From positions 1,054,001-1,118,000 of the forward strand of contig CAWCUU010000001.1 in assembly GCA_963798855.1 (NCBI GenBank): a stretch of DNA of 64,000 bases, in the 5' to 3' direction. This DNA is from CAWCUU01 sp963798855. GTDB lineage: Bacteria > Gemmatimonadota > Gemmatimonadetes > Longimicrobiales > RSA9. Each line of letters starts with the position of its first letter. Position 1 is the stretch's first letter. The translations under genes were made by a program, and so were the position numbers. Positions 23,882-32,201 of the stretch are shown piece by piece. The notes under the pieces are model-generated. The model was not told the origin of the DNA. It ran no database searches and was given only the letters and a program-made list of their open reading frames with translations.

Positions 23882-24382
23882 TCAGGCGGCCGCGGACAGG
23901 GACGACCTGGAGCCCGCAATCGAAACGGCGCTCGAGGCGACGAACGCTTCCCTCGCGACGACGAGCGCGCCGGCCAGCAGGAAGATGTCCTTGAACAGGA
24001 ACCCTCCGGCGCCCGCGGGAACCGGCAGCGGGAAGTCCGCCGGCACCGCGAAGGTGCCCGGCGTCGTGAGCAAGAAGCTGGTTGTGATGGCGAAGATCCC
24101 CGCGGCCGCCAAGCTGCCGTAGAACGAGACGCGCGGAAGCCATGGCCGGGTGGCCATCGCAAACGCAGCGGCGAGCTCCACCAGACCGATGACGATCGAT
24201 ACGGCCCGCTCGCTGAGGATCGCGTACATCCAGACCATCAGCGGGCTGTTCTCGACCAGCGGGCGGATGGCCGCGGCCTCTGACGGAGCGAACTTGAAGG
24301 CCCCGAACCAGACGAGAACGACAACCGTTCCCCAGCGCAGGATGCCGGTCCCTGCGCGACCGAGTGTCACTCCATTGAACAT
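23882..24382 (-). CDS. DUF417 (YkgB/RclC-like) membrane protein
   Basis: 166 residues from ATG 24382. Four hydrophobic segments: LRWGTVVVLVWFGAFKF, VSIVIGLVELAAAFAMAT, FYGSLAAAGIFAITTSFLLTT and FLFKDIFLLAGALVVA. W-F-G-x-x-K-F-x-x-x-E-A-x-x-I-x-P-L-V-x-x-S-P-x-M is the DUF417 signature, and D-I-F-L-L-A-G-A is its end. E. coli RclC of this family belongs to the reactive-chlorine response, and other members accompany CMD and Nudix genes. It lies 68 bp behind the CMD-family gene, read in the same direction, and they likely form an operon answering oxidative or electrophile stress. Confidence 0.82.
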   Translation of the reverse strand: MFNGVTLGRAGTGILRWGTVVVLVWFGAFKFAPSEAAAIRPLVENSPLMVWMYAILSERAVSIVIGLVELAAAFAMATRPWLPRVSFYGSLAAAGIFAITTSFLLTTPGTFAVPADFPLPVPAGAGGFLFKDIFLLAGALVVAREAFVASSAVSIAGSRSSLSAAA

Positions 24383-24450
24383 GTATGCCTGCCTTTGATT
24401 TTCGAATGATTCAGCGAGCCGGTGGCCCGGATGTCCACCGGCCGCCGGTG

Positions 24451-25005
24451 TCATGCGGCGCATGCCGCATCGAGGGGCTCGGCGGTGGGGAAATCCACCG
24501 CGAAGCCGGTCAGGTTGTGCAGGTAATTGGACAACGTCTTGTCTGCGACGAGCGCGACCAGGTCCACCAGCGCGGCTTCGCCTAACCCCAGCCCGAAGAA
24601 CTGATCGACGAGGTCGCGATCGACGCGGCCGCGTCCTGCGGTGATGGCTGCGGCGAGACGGGTCAGCGTACCGAGGCGTCGGTCCGGGTGCGTGCCCGCC
24701 CGGAGCTGCAGCGTCTCCTCTTCGGTGAATCCGTTCATCCTGGCAAGGGCGGTGTGAGCGGCGCGGCAGTAGTCGCAGCCGTTCACCTCCGAGACGGCCA
24801 GGAAGACGGCCTCCCGCTCGCGCGCCTTGAAACTGCCGCGGGCCTGGGCCTGCTGGAACGCGACGTACGATCGCAGCGCATTCGCCGAGTGGCCGATGTA
24901 CGCGTACAGATTGGGCACCATGCCCAGGTTTTCCTGCATGTCGTCGAAGATCTCCTGCGCCGCCGGCGCGAGCCGGTCACGGGTGGGTACCGTGAAGCGA
25001 TCCAT
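24451..25005 (-). CDS. Carboxymuconolactone decarboxylase / AhpD-like peroxidase-related protein
   Basis: 184 residues from ATG 25005, seven bases after GGAGG. The AhpD-type redox motif is present as E-V-N-G-C-D-Y-C-R-A-A-H: two Cys three apart and a His four residues later. Flanking helices FKAREREAVFLAVSEVNG and HTALARMNGFTEEETLQLRAG are typical of the CMD superfamily. The C-terminal half (LVDQFFGLGLGEAALVDLVALVADKTLSNYLHNLTG) matches the uncharacterised peroxidase-related branch. AhpD proteins act as thiol-disulfide reductants for peroxiredoxins. Followed by DUF417; preceded by an AraC regulator on the same strand, which is the obvious candidate controller. Confidence 0.87.
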   Translation of the reverse strand: MDRFTVPTRDRLAPAAQEIFDDMQENLGMVPNLYAYIGHSANALRSYVAFQQAQARGSFKAREREAVFLAVSEVNGCDYCRAAHTALARMNGFTEEETLQLRAGTHPDRRLGTLTRLAAAITAGRGRVDRDLVDQFFGLGLGEAALVDLVALVADKTLSNYLHNLTGFAVDFPTAEPLDAACAA

Positions 25006-25103
25006 TATCTGCCTCCGTTCATCAGGGTCGGTGATCACATCCAACGCCTGAACGATCGGAGAAGGAGGGGCGGGGCCGAATGGGGCGGATTCCCGGCGTG
25101 TTG

Positions 25104-25979
25104 TCAGGATTTCCCGCGATCGAGGGCAGCGTCGCGCCGGGCCCGGCGATAGTGCAGCGGCGCGAGGCCCGTCCGCTTCTTGAAGAAGCGACTGAAGTGG
25201 GCGACGTCGTCGAATCCGAGCTCTCGCGCCAGCCCGTTCACCGGGCGATCCGTGTAGTGGAGGAGGCGGCGTGCCTCGAGGGCAATGCGGTCCAGCAGGA
25301 TGTCCTTCGGCGGGCGGCTACCGGCGTTGCGGAATGCGTTCGCCAGCGTCTTCGGCGAGCGATAGAGCATATCGGCGTAATCGCTGACCCTGTGCAACGT
25401 GTGAAAGTGTTTCTCCACCAGCGCCGAGTACTGCCGGATGAGCTGGACGTCCAGCTCGGCGGCGCGTGGGGACACCAGCTGACGTCGGGCCAGGCGCGTG
25501 CACTTGATGATGAATCGCTTGAGCAGGAGCTTCAGCATCTCCGCCTGGGCCGTGTCGGCGATCCTGAACTCCTCATCGAGGACGTCGAGGAGCCGCCCGA
25601 AGGTCGCCGATTCCACCGCGTCCAGAGTCAGGACCGGTGCGCCCAGCGCCCCGTTGAAGAGGAGACCGTTGCACGAGACCTCGCGGTCGTGCAGCTCGAC
25701 GCAGTAGAAGGGTCGGTCGAATCCGATCACGACGAGCTCATCGGATTCAACCGCGGCATCGACGGATTGCCCCGGCGTGAGGCAAAGGATCCCGTCGCGA
25801 GGCACGACTCGAGGACTCCCGTCGACCTCGAATCGCACCTCGGAGCGTCCGCGGTTCCAGACGAAATGGTACCGCTCCGCCGCCCGCGGTGCCGACTGCG
25901 GGCGAGGCCAGCCGCGCTCGAGCGTGATGGTGCCTCCGAGCGCCGGCTCTTGGAAGTGACCGGATGCGAGTTTCTTCAC
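25104..25979 (-). CDS. AraC family transcriptional regulator
   Basis: 291 residues from GTG 25979 (VKKLASGHFQEPALGG), with AGGA five bases upstream; an ATG at 26036 is the alternative. The N-terminal ~150 residues form a cupin-like effector domain (RYHFVWNRG, VRFEVDGSPRVVPRDGILCLTPGQS, VVIGFDRPFYCVELHDREVSCNGLLFNG). The C-terminal ~100 residues have the double HTH: RVSDYADMLYRSPKTLANAFRNAG and NGLARELGFDDVAHFSRFFKKRTGLAPLHYRR. This cupin/AraC type in many bacteria responds to haem or oxidants. Same direction as the CMD-DUF417 pair 98 bp downstream, so probably their activator. Confidence 0.85.
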   Translation of the reverse strand: MKKLASGHFQEPALGGTITLERGWPRPQSAPRAAERYHFVWNRGRSEVRFEVDGSPRVVPRDGILCLTPGQSVDAAVESDELVVIGFDRPFYCVELHDREVSCNGLLFNGALGAPVLTLDAVESATFGRLLDVLDEEFRIADTAQAEMLKLLLKRFIIKCTRLARRQLVSPRAAELDVQLIRQYSALVEKHFHTLHRVSDYADMLYRSPKTLANAFRNAGSRPPKDILLDRIALEARRLLHYTDRPVNGLARELGFDDVAHFSRFFKKRTGLAPLHYRRARRDAALDRGKS

Positions 25980-26242
25980 CGTCGTCCTACGCGCGATCGA
26001 GCTCGGACCACGAGGTGTCGCCGTCCCAGGAGGCACGCGTTGAGAAACGTGTCGGTGAGCGACACGGTGCTGGCCCGGAAGATGCCCAACGAAGACCGAC
26101 CGAAAGAGGTGAGTTCCATCGCGGCGGGGGCACGTCGCGGGGCTAGACGTGGGGGGCCGGAAGCCGGCTGTCTATCCTTCCGCGCGGAAAAGAGCTACCG
26201 TATCCACCTCACCCGCCCCGCGGCCGGGGCGGCCCTCCTGGT

Positions 26243-27727
26243 TTGCCGAACGCCGAGGTTCGTTCGCCCGTGCCTGGCATCCCACACCTCGACCGTCTTC
26301 TCAATGGCGAGATCCCGGCGCGCGACGTGCTCCTGCTCCTGGGCGCGGCGGGGACCGGCAAGACGACGTTCTGCCTTCAGGTCGGCTTCGCGAAGGCGCG
26401 CGAGTCGCCCGTCTGCTACATCTCCACCTTCTCCGAGCCGCCGGCCAAGCTGCTGCGCCATATCGAGGCCTTCAGCTTCTACGATCAGACGCTGGTCGGG
26501 GAGCGGCTGCACGTGCGGAACCTCTACTCCCTGGTCGACCGGGGGCTGGACGAGCTGATAGGCGCGCTGGTTTCGGCGGTGAAGGAGACCGGCGCGTCGC
26601 TTCTGCTGATCGACGGGCTGGCGTCGATCCGGGACCTGCAGCCGGACGGGGTCGAGATCCGCCGCTTCATCTACGAGCTAGGCGCCGCGCTCGCGGCACT
26701 CGACTGTGCCACGATCGTGACCAGCAGCATCACGAGCCCGACCGGGCACGACCACCTGCCGGAGCTGACCATGGCCGACGGCGTGGCCCTGCTGGCGCGT
26801 GAGAACCTGGGCGACCGGACGGTCCGCTGGATCGAGATCGTGAAGCTGCGGGGCCGGCAGCATCTGCTGGGCCGACATTCGGTCTCGATCGACGGGAACG
26901 GGATCTCGATCTCCCCACGCATCGAGTCGCGAATCGGCCCGAGCGACGTCGGCCTGTCGGCGGAGCGGGCGTCGTTCGGACTGGCGGCGCTGGACGAGAT
27001 GATGGGCGGAGGACCGCCGGTCGGCAGCCTGACGGTGCTGGCGGGAGGTCCGGGTACCGGCAAGACGCTGGCGGGGCTGGTCTTCATCGATGACGGACTC
27101 CGAAACGGCGAGGCGGCCGTGATCCTCAGTCTCCGGGAGAACGAGCGTCAGCTCATCGACAAGGCGGGGGCGTTCGGGATCGGGCTGGGGTCGCCGATCG
27201 AAGAGGGGCGGCTCGTCGTCCTTGACCGGCCCGCGGTGGACCTGGACGTGGACGCCATCGCGAACGAGCTGGTCGAGGCGATCGAGCGCGTGGACGCCAG
27301 GAGGCTGCTGCTCGACACCGTGGGCGAGTTCGAGGAGGCGATCACGGAGAGCCGGCGGCGCCGGAGCTACATGACCGCGCTCGCGACCATCCTGCGGGAC
27401 CACCGGATCACGTCGCTGGTCACGCTCGAGGTGCCGCAGGTCGCCGGACCCGAGCTGGAGCTGAGCGGCACGGCGACGGCGGCGCTGGCCGAGAACCTCG
27501 TGCTGCTGCGCTACGTGGAGTACGGCGGTCGCCTGGTCCGGATCGTGTCCGTGCTGAAGATGCGCGACAGCCCCTACGACAGCGAGATCCGGCAGTACGA
27601 GGTGACCGACCGCGGGCTGCGCGTGGTGTCGCCGGAGGAGACGGACGAGGGGCTGCTCGCCGCCATCTCGCGCCAGCCGTCGGAGGCGCGGGTGAAGCGG
27701 CGGACGAATCCGGAGGACGAGCCGTGA
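26243..27727 (+). CDS. KaiC-like double-domain ATPase (first copy)
   Basis: 494 residues from TTG 26243; a GTG at 26270 is an alternative, and neither has a strong ribosome site. Two RecA/KaiC domains. Domain 1 (~10-235) has Walker A G-A-A-G-T-G-K-T at 34-41, SEPPAKLLRH (catalytic Glu region) and Walker B LLLIDGLASI. Domain 2 (~245-470) has G-L-A-A-L-D-E-M-M-G-G-G, Walker A G-G-P-G-T-G-K-T, SLRENERQL and LLLDTVGEF. The KaiC autophosphorylation S/T pair is not obvious. Not a clock protein by context: there is no KaiA or KaiB. KaiC-like ATPases in other bacteria work as ATP-driven signalling switches coupled to histidine kinases, as seems the case here. Confidence 0.88.
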   Translation: MPNAEVRSPVPGIPHLDRLLNGEIPARDVLLLLGAAGTGKTTFCLQVGFAKARESPVCYISTFSEPPAKLLRHIEAFSFYDQTLVGERLHVRNLYSLVDRGLDELIGALVSAVKETGASLLLIDGLASIRDLQPDGVEIRRFIYELGAALAALDCATIVTSSITSPTGHDHLPELTMADGVALLARENLGDRTVRWIEIVKLRGRQHLLGRHSVSIDGNGISISPRIESRIGPSDVGLSAERASFGLAALDEMMGGGPPVGSLTVLAGGPGTGKTLAGLVFIDDGLRNGEAAVILSLRENERQLIDKAGAFGIGLGSPIEEGRLVVLDRPAVDLDVDAIANELVEAIERVDARRLLLDTVGEFEEAITESRRRRSYMTALATILRDHRITSLVTLEVPQVAGPELELSGTATAALAENLVLLRYVEYGGRLVRIVSVLKMRDSPYDSEIRQYEVTDRGLRVVSPEETDEGLLAAISRQPSEARVKRRTNPEDEP

Positions 27728-28164
27728 GTCGCGCGACCGAGCACCATTTCCGGATCGCGGGTCGGCTGCTCCAGGTCGAGTCGGTCGAAGACGACGGCGT
27801 GGACATGGGCGCCGCGCGCCGGGTCCTCGAGAAGCTGAACGGGGACCTGGCCGGCCTGGTCGGCACGGTGGGCGTGCACGCGCTGCAGGGGCGGGCGCTC
27901 CGGCTGGCGCAGCGGGAGTACGCCGTCCTGCGCGAGGTGCAGGTCAACGCGACCGCGGCGGGCGAGCTCGACGGGCTGGGCAGGGCCGCGCAGGATGCCG
28001 ACGCGGAAACGATCCGTGCGGGTCTCGTCGCGTTGCTCGGCCACCTCATCGGGCTCCTCGCCTCGCTGATGGGCGAGGACCTGACCTTACGGCTGCTGAG
28101 GCGGGTCTGGCCGGATCTGGATCTGGATGACTCGCCGGGGGAACGGGTGAAGACGAATGACTGA
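27724..28164 (+). CDS. Helical protein of unknown function between two KaiC-like genes
   Basis: 146 residues. GTG 27724 overlaps the stop of the first KaiC gene (GTGA), and the stop lies eight bases inside the next gene, so the three are translationally coupled. Mostly alpha-helical: MGAARRVLEKLNGDLAGLVG, GVHALQGRALRLAQREYAVLREVQVN, and a C-terminal helical block IRAGLVALLGHLIGLLASLMGEDLTLRLLRRVWPD. The last 15 residues (G-E-D-L-T-L-R-L-x-R-x-x-W-P-D) look like a conserved motif of a small family that I associate with phosphorelay clusters, but I cannot name it. The position suggests an adaptor or regulator of the KaiC-like ATPases. Confidence 0.7.
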   Translation: MSRATEHHFRIAGRLLQVESVEDDGVDMGAARRVLEKLNGDLAGLVGTVGVHALQGRALRLAQREYAVLREVQVNATAAGELDGLGRAAQDADAETIRAGLVALLGHLIGLLASLMGEDLTLRLLRRVWPDLDLDDSPGERVKTND

Positions 28165-29833
28165 GCCACGGCGTGTTCAGATCCAGCGGCTCGGAACCAG
28201 CGTTCCGGGCCTCGACCAGGTGCTGGGTGGCGGGCTGCCGGAGTATTCGTTCAACCTGATCGCGGGGGAGCCGGGTTCGGGCAAGACGACGCTCGTCCAG
28301 CAGATCATGTTCGCGAACGCGACCGAGGACCGCACCGCGATCTACTTCACGGTACTGGGCGAGCCGCCGCTGAAGATGCTGCGCTACCAGCAGCAGTTCG
28401 CGTTCTTCGACTTCGACAAGATCGACGAGTCGATCCGGTTCGTGAACCTGAGCCAGGAGGTGCTGGACGGGGACCTGAACCGGGTGCTCGAGCGGATCGT
28501 GGAGGAGGTGGAGCGGACCGGCCCCGGCATCGTCATCGTCGACTCGTTCCGGACCGTGGTCCGCTCGACGGAGGGGCGGCCCTCGGGCGAGCTCGAGCTG
28601 CAGTCGTTCGTCCAGCGGCTCGCGCTTCACCTGACCGGTTGGCAGTCGACGACGTTCCTGGTCGGCGAGTACACCGAGAGGGAGGTCCACGACAACCCGG
28701 TGTTCACGGTCGCAGACACCATCATCTGGCTGCGCCAGGACGTCGAGCGGACATCGGTGATGCGCCGGCTTCAGGTCGTGAAGGTGCGCGGCCAGGCGCC
28801 GCTGCCGGGCATGCACAGCATGCGAATCACCGACGAAGGCATCCACGTGTTCCCGCGCATGCTGGAGGCGGCCGACCAGCGCACGGAGATCGACCGGAGC
28901 CGCATCTCCACGGGGGTTCGCGGGCTGGACGAGATGATGGGCGGCGGGATTCCCGCAGGGGACGCGACCCTCGTCAGCGGCCCAGCCGGTTCCGGCAAGA
29001 CGATCCTGGCCATGCGGTTCGCCGCGGAGGCCGCCCGCAACCGCGAGAGCGCGGTCATCGCCGTGTTCGAGGAGCGGCCCGGGGAGTACCTGCGTCGGGC
29101 CAGGGAGCTCGGCATCGACCTCCACGCCATGGAGGAGGAGGGACGGCTCCGGGTCCTCTACCTGCGCCCGATGGACCTGTCGGTAGACGAGACGCTCCTG
29201 GAGATCCGGAGCAACGTGACGGAACTGGGCGCGTCGCGCGTCGTGATCGATTCGCTGAGCGGCTTCGAGATCGCGGTCGGCGTCTCGTACCGGAACGAGT
29301 ACCGGGAGGCGCTATACCGCCTCGTCGCAGCGCTGACGGGGCAGGGCACGACGGTGCTGATGACGATGGAGTCGATCGAGCGCTACGATGAGCTGCGCTT
29401 CACCGGTCACGAGATCTCGTTTCTGGCGGACAACATCATCCTACAGCGCTACGCCGAGCTGGACGGCCACCTGCGCAAGGTGATCCTGATCGTGAAGATG
29501 CGGGGCAGCGACCACAGCAAGGCGCTGCGCACGTACGAGATCACGTCGGCAGGGATCGAGATCGGCGGAGAGCTGAACGACTACCGCGGCATCATCACCG
29601 GCGTGCCGGAGCTGCGCAGGAACGTGGTGCGCTATCCGGGCCTGAGCGAGGCGGAGATCCGGGTGCTGCGCCTCCTCGACGAGCAGGCGCCGATCGGGGC
29701 CGAGGCTGTCGTTCGGACCACGGGGCTCTCCATCGCCGCCGCGCAGGCCGCGCTCGACCGGCTGGTGGAGCTGCGCTACGCCCTGCAGCAGGAGGGGCAG
29801 TACCGTCCGGTCGGAAAGCCGCTCGGCGACTGA
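28157..29833 (+). CDS. KaiC-like double-domain ATPase (second copy)
   Basis: 558 residues, ATG 28157, overlapping the upstream gene by 8 bp. Domain 1 starts RLGTSVPGLDQVLGGGLPEYSFNLI, with Walker A G-E-P-G-S-G-K-T-T, LGEPPLKMLRYQQQFAFFD and IVIVDSFRTV. Domain 2 starts STGVRGLDEMMGGGIPAGDATLV, with G-P-A-G-S-G-K-T, VFEERPGEYLRRARELG (the two catalytic glutamates) and VVIDSLSGF. After the second domain (from ~480) there is an extra ~75 residues reading as a winged helix: LSEAEIRVLRLLDEQAPIGAEAVVRTTGLSIAAAQAALDRLVEL. That appended DNA- or protein-binding domain is absent from the first copy. Works presumably with the adjacent kinase. Confidence 0.9.
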   Translation: MTEPRRVQIQRLGTSVPGLDQVLGGGLPEYSFNLIAGEPGSGKTTLVQQIMFANATEDRTAIYFTVLGEPPLKMLRYQQQFAFFDFDKIDESIRFVNLSQEVLDGDLNRVLERIVEEVERTGPGIVIVDSFRTVVRSTEGRPSGELELQSFVQRLALHLTGWQSTTFLVGEYTEREVHDNPVFTVADTIIWLRQDVERTSVMRRLQVVKVRGQAPLPGMHSMRITDEGIHVFPRMLEAADQRTEIDRSRISTGVRGLDEMMGGGIPAGDATLVSGPAGSGKTILAMRFAAEAARNRESAVIAVFEERPGEYLRRARELGIDLHAMEEEGRLRVLYLRPMDLSVDETLLEIRSNVTELGASRVVIDSLSGFEIAVGVSYRNEYREALYRLVAALTGQGTTVLMTMESIERYDELRFTGHEISFLADNIILQRYAELDGHLRKVILIVKMRGSDHSKALRTYEITSAGIEIGGELNDYRGIITGVPELRRNVVRYPGLSEAEIRVLRLLDEQAPIGAEAVVRTTGLSIAAAQAALDRLVELRYALQQEGQYRPVGKPLGD

Positions 29834-29870
29834 CGGTTCGGAGAGACAGGATCGCGCCTTGCAATAGCGC

Positions 29871-31079
29871 GTGGTCATGACGCAGGACCCGCTCGGGGGC
29901 TCGCCCTCGACTCCGCTGGCGGACGCCTGGCACAGGCTGGGCGATCCGCTGCGCATCGGCATCGCGGTCACGTCCGGCGAGGACCACGAAGTGCGCTACG
30001 CCAACCCCGCCTTTGCGCGGCTGCTCACTTCCGATCGCGACCCGACCGGACGGCCGGTCGCCGACGTGCTGCCGCCGGCCGTGCGCGAGCTGCTCGTGCC
30101 GCTGCTGGACCGCACGTGGACGTCCGGCGAGGTCGGCGGCCCCTTCGACGTCTCACTGGTCGGCGCCGATGCCTCCGATTCGATCTGCAGCTGCCGCCTC
30201 GTGCCCTTCGACTCCGGCGGTGGTCGCCGCGGCGTGCTGATCGAGCTGGACGACCTGTCGACACACCGGGGATCCGACCGGCTCCGAACGCCGGCCGAGG
30301 AGGAGCTGGTCGGGCTGAACCAGCGGCTCGTGCTCGCCGCGCTGCGGGAGCAGGAGCTGGCGGAGGAGGCGCAGGCGGGGAACCGCGCAAAGTCGGATTT
30401 CCTGTCGGCCATCTCCCATGAGCTGCGGACGCCCCTGACCGCGGTCGTCGGCTATGCCGAGCTGCTCGAGAGCGAGGCGGCGGGGCCGCTGACGGAGAAA
30501 CAGAAGAGGAGCGTCGAGAGGATCCAGACCGCCGCGCTCTACCTGCGGGACCTCATCAACGAGGTATTGAAGTTCCAGGGGCTGGAGGCGGGGCGGAGCC
30601 GCGTGGCGCTGTACGCGTGCGAGGGGCGCGAGATCGCACGTCAGGCGTTCTCGATCGCGAGCGCCTACGGCACGAACTGCGTCGAGCCGCGGCTCGAGCT
30701 GCCGGACGAGGCGATCCCGATGCGCACGGACCAGCAGAAGCTGAAACAGATCCTCGTCAACCTGCTGACGAACGCGCTGAAGTTCACCGAGCGGGGCTCC
30801 GTCGTGCTGCGGGTGAAGGGCGACGGAGACCAGGTGGCCTTCGCCGTCGCCGATACCGGCCCCGGCATCGATCCCGCCGACTTCGAGCGGATCTTCGAGC
30901 GCTTCGTCCAGCTCGACAGAGGCGACAGCCGCGCCGTCAGCGGCACCGGGCTCGGCCTCTCGATCGCCCGACACCTGGTCAGGCTCCTCGAGGGGAAGAT
31001 CGAGGTCGCGAGCCGCCGCGGCGACGGGGCTACCTTCACCGTGCGGGTGCCCGCCGTGCTGTCGGACGAGCGCTCGTAA
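29871..31079 (+). CDS. PAS-domain histidine kinase of the KaiC cluster
   Basis: 402 residues from GTG 29871; ATG 29877 is equally plausible. No membrane segment. A PAS domain fills ~1-135 (EVRYANPAFARLLTSDRD, CRLVPFDSGGGRRGVLIELDDLS). Then come a coiled linker, a HisKA box (AKSDFLSAISHELRTPLTAVVGYAELL, phosphoacceptor His in S-H-E-L-R-T-P-L) and a HATPase domain with N-box LVNLLTNALKFTERGSV, VADTGPGI and GTGLGLSIARHLVRLLEG. There is no receiver domain and no response-regulator gene nearby. It follows the second KaiC gene by 37 bp in the same direction, so the kinase and ATPases are likely one signalling unit, comparable in layout to SasA-KaiC output but without homology in the sensory part. 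Confidence 0.9.
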   Translation: MVMTQDPLGGSPSTPLADAWHRLGDPLRIGIAVTSGEDHEVRYANPAFARLLTSDRDPTGRPVADVLPPAVRELLVPLLDRTWTSGEVGGPFDVSLVGADASDSICSCRLVPFDSGGGRRGVLIELDDLSTHRGSDRLRTPAEEELVGLNQRLVLAALREQELAEEAQAGNRAKSDFLSAISHELRTPLTAVVGYAELLESEAAGPLTEKQKRSVERIQTAALYLRDLINEVLKFQGLEAGRSRVALYACEGREIARQAFSIASAYGTNCVEPRLELPDEAIPMRTDQQKLKQILVNLLTNALKFTERGSVVLRVKGDGDQVAFAVADTGPGIDPADFERIFERFVQLDRGDSRAVSGTGLGLSIARHLVRLLEGKIEVASRRGDGATFTVRVPAVLSDERS

Positions 31080-31333
31080 CGCGCGGGGGCGGGCGCGGGC
31101 GCGGGAGGGGGCGTCTCATCCGCGTCTGCGTCTCGCTTCGCGATCCGGATCGTGGGGTCGGGTGAGACGGGGTGATCGAACGGGAAAGGATGGCGATACC
31201 TCTTCGCCCATCATGCTCGTGACCGGCCAGCGCGGCCAGAATGGGCTCGCCGCCGAGCTACCTCGACCGGAGCTCCGAGGCGAGCTCGCGTTCACCGGAG
31301 GTGAGACGATGAGCGAGGTAATCGGGCAGGAAG

Positions 31334-31969
31334 ATGCCGCCCATGGACGGAGACGCAACCCGGGTAGACATCGAGGGGAACCGTATCGACCACACCACGG
31401 CGCACGGCATCGACCTGAGGAACGTCGGCGGGCCGGCCCGGATCGAGCGGAACATCGTCGTGACGGGCCCGGTCGGACGGAGCGGAGCGCCCGGTTCCTT
31501 CGTCAACGCCCTGCGGCTCATCGGTTCGGGCGATCATGACGTGAGCCGCAACGAATTCGACTGTGGGTTCCCCAACGGCGCCGTCGTTCGGCTCGGTGGG
31601 ACGGAGAATGCCCGGATTCGACAGAACGAGATCAGGGCGTCGGTGTCGCCCGGCCAACAGCCCGAAGCCGAAAGCGCCGGCGTTCAGGTCCGCGGCACGG
31701 CGATCGGCAACGAGATCCTGGAGAACCGGATCCGTGGCCGCGGCCGCGTGGCGCTCGCTGCGATTCACTCCGACTTCGGTATGGACATCCCCGGGAACCC
31801 GGTCCGCAACATGTTCAAGGGCAACAACTTCCAGAAGTTCGAGGCGACCGTAGCGGCCGTCGAGGTCGGCGAGGGTGCCGTGGACACGCACATCGTAGGC
31901 GGCAGCGGGATCCTCATCGACAACGGCACGGGCACGATCGCGGACGGCAATTTCGAGCCCCCGCAGTGA
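31334..31969 (+). CDS. Beta-helix repeat protein, possibly 5'-truncated
   Basis: 211 residues, ATG 31334. The sequence is a right-handed beta-helix: DIEGNRIDHTTAHGIDLRNVGG, IERNIVVTG, DHDVSRNEFDCG, NARIRQNEIRASV, GNEILENRIRGRG, ending GSGILIDNGTGTIADGNFEPP. It lacks the signal peptide and first coils expected for this fold. The 250 bp before it (31080-31333) are GC-rich low complexity with no gene, so it may be the tail of a broken gene. If expressed, its role would be polysaccharide binding as for the beta-helix lipoprotein at 880, to which it is only loosely similar. Confidence 0.55.
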   Translation: MPPMDGDATRVDIEGNRIDHTTAHGIDLRNVGGPARIERNIVVTGPVGRSGAPGSFVNALRLIGSGDHDVSRNEFDCGFPNGAVVRLGGTENARIRQNEIRASVSPGQQPEAESAGVQVRGTAIGNEILENRIRGRGRVALAAIHSDFGMDIPGNPVRNMFKGNNFQKFEATVAAVEVGEGAVDTHIVGGSGILIDNGTGTIADGNFEPPQ

Positions 31970-32013
31970 GGCGATCCCGCTGCCGACGGCGGCCGAGATG
32001 GTCGCCGAAGATG

Positions 32014-32201
32014 CTAGCGACGCGCCGCGCTGGTCGTGGACTCCCGCTCGGCGCGCACCTTCACTCCACGCAACATTCCCCGTTCCATGATGAAGTGGGC
32101 GGGTTGGAAGATCGCGAGGTCCGCCCACGCGAGCGCCAGCGCGGTGAACGTGGCCGGCCGATTCGGTGACGGGAGATGCTTGAGGTCCAGTACGCCCGGG
32201 A
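32014..32201 (-). pseudogene. C-terminal fragment of an unrecognised protein
   Basis: A coding-like stretch on the minus strand, reading LIPGVLDLKHLPSPNRPATF, then ALALAWADLAIFQPAHFIMERG, ending in TTSAARR. It stops at 32014 and has no start of its own; upstream it runs out of frame into the epimerase gene. Probably the tail of a lost gene, or of a longer version of the epimerase locus after a frame break. No family recognised. Confidence 0.3.

Noticed and set aside
26243..29833. True circadian kaiABC operon
   Set aside because: No KaiA or KaiB, and the autophosphorylation Ser/Thr pair of clock KaiC is not evident; the genes are KaiC-like only.
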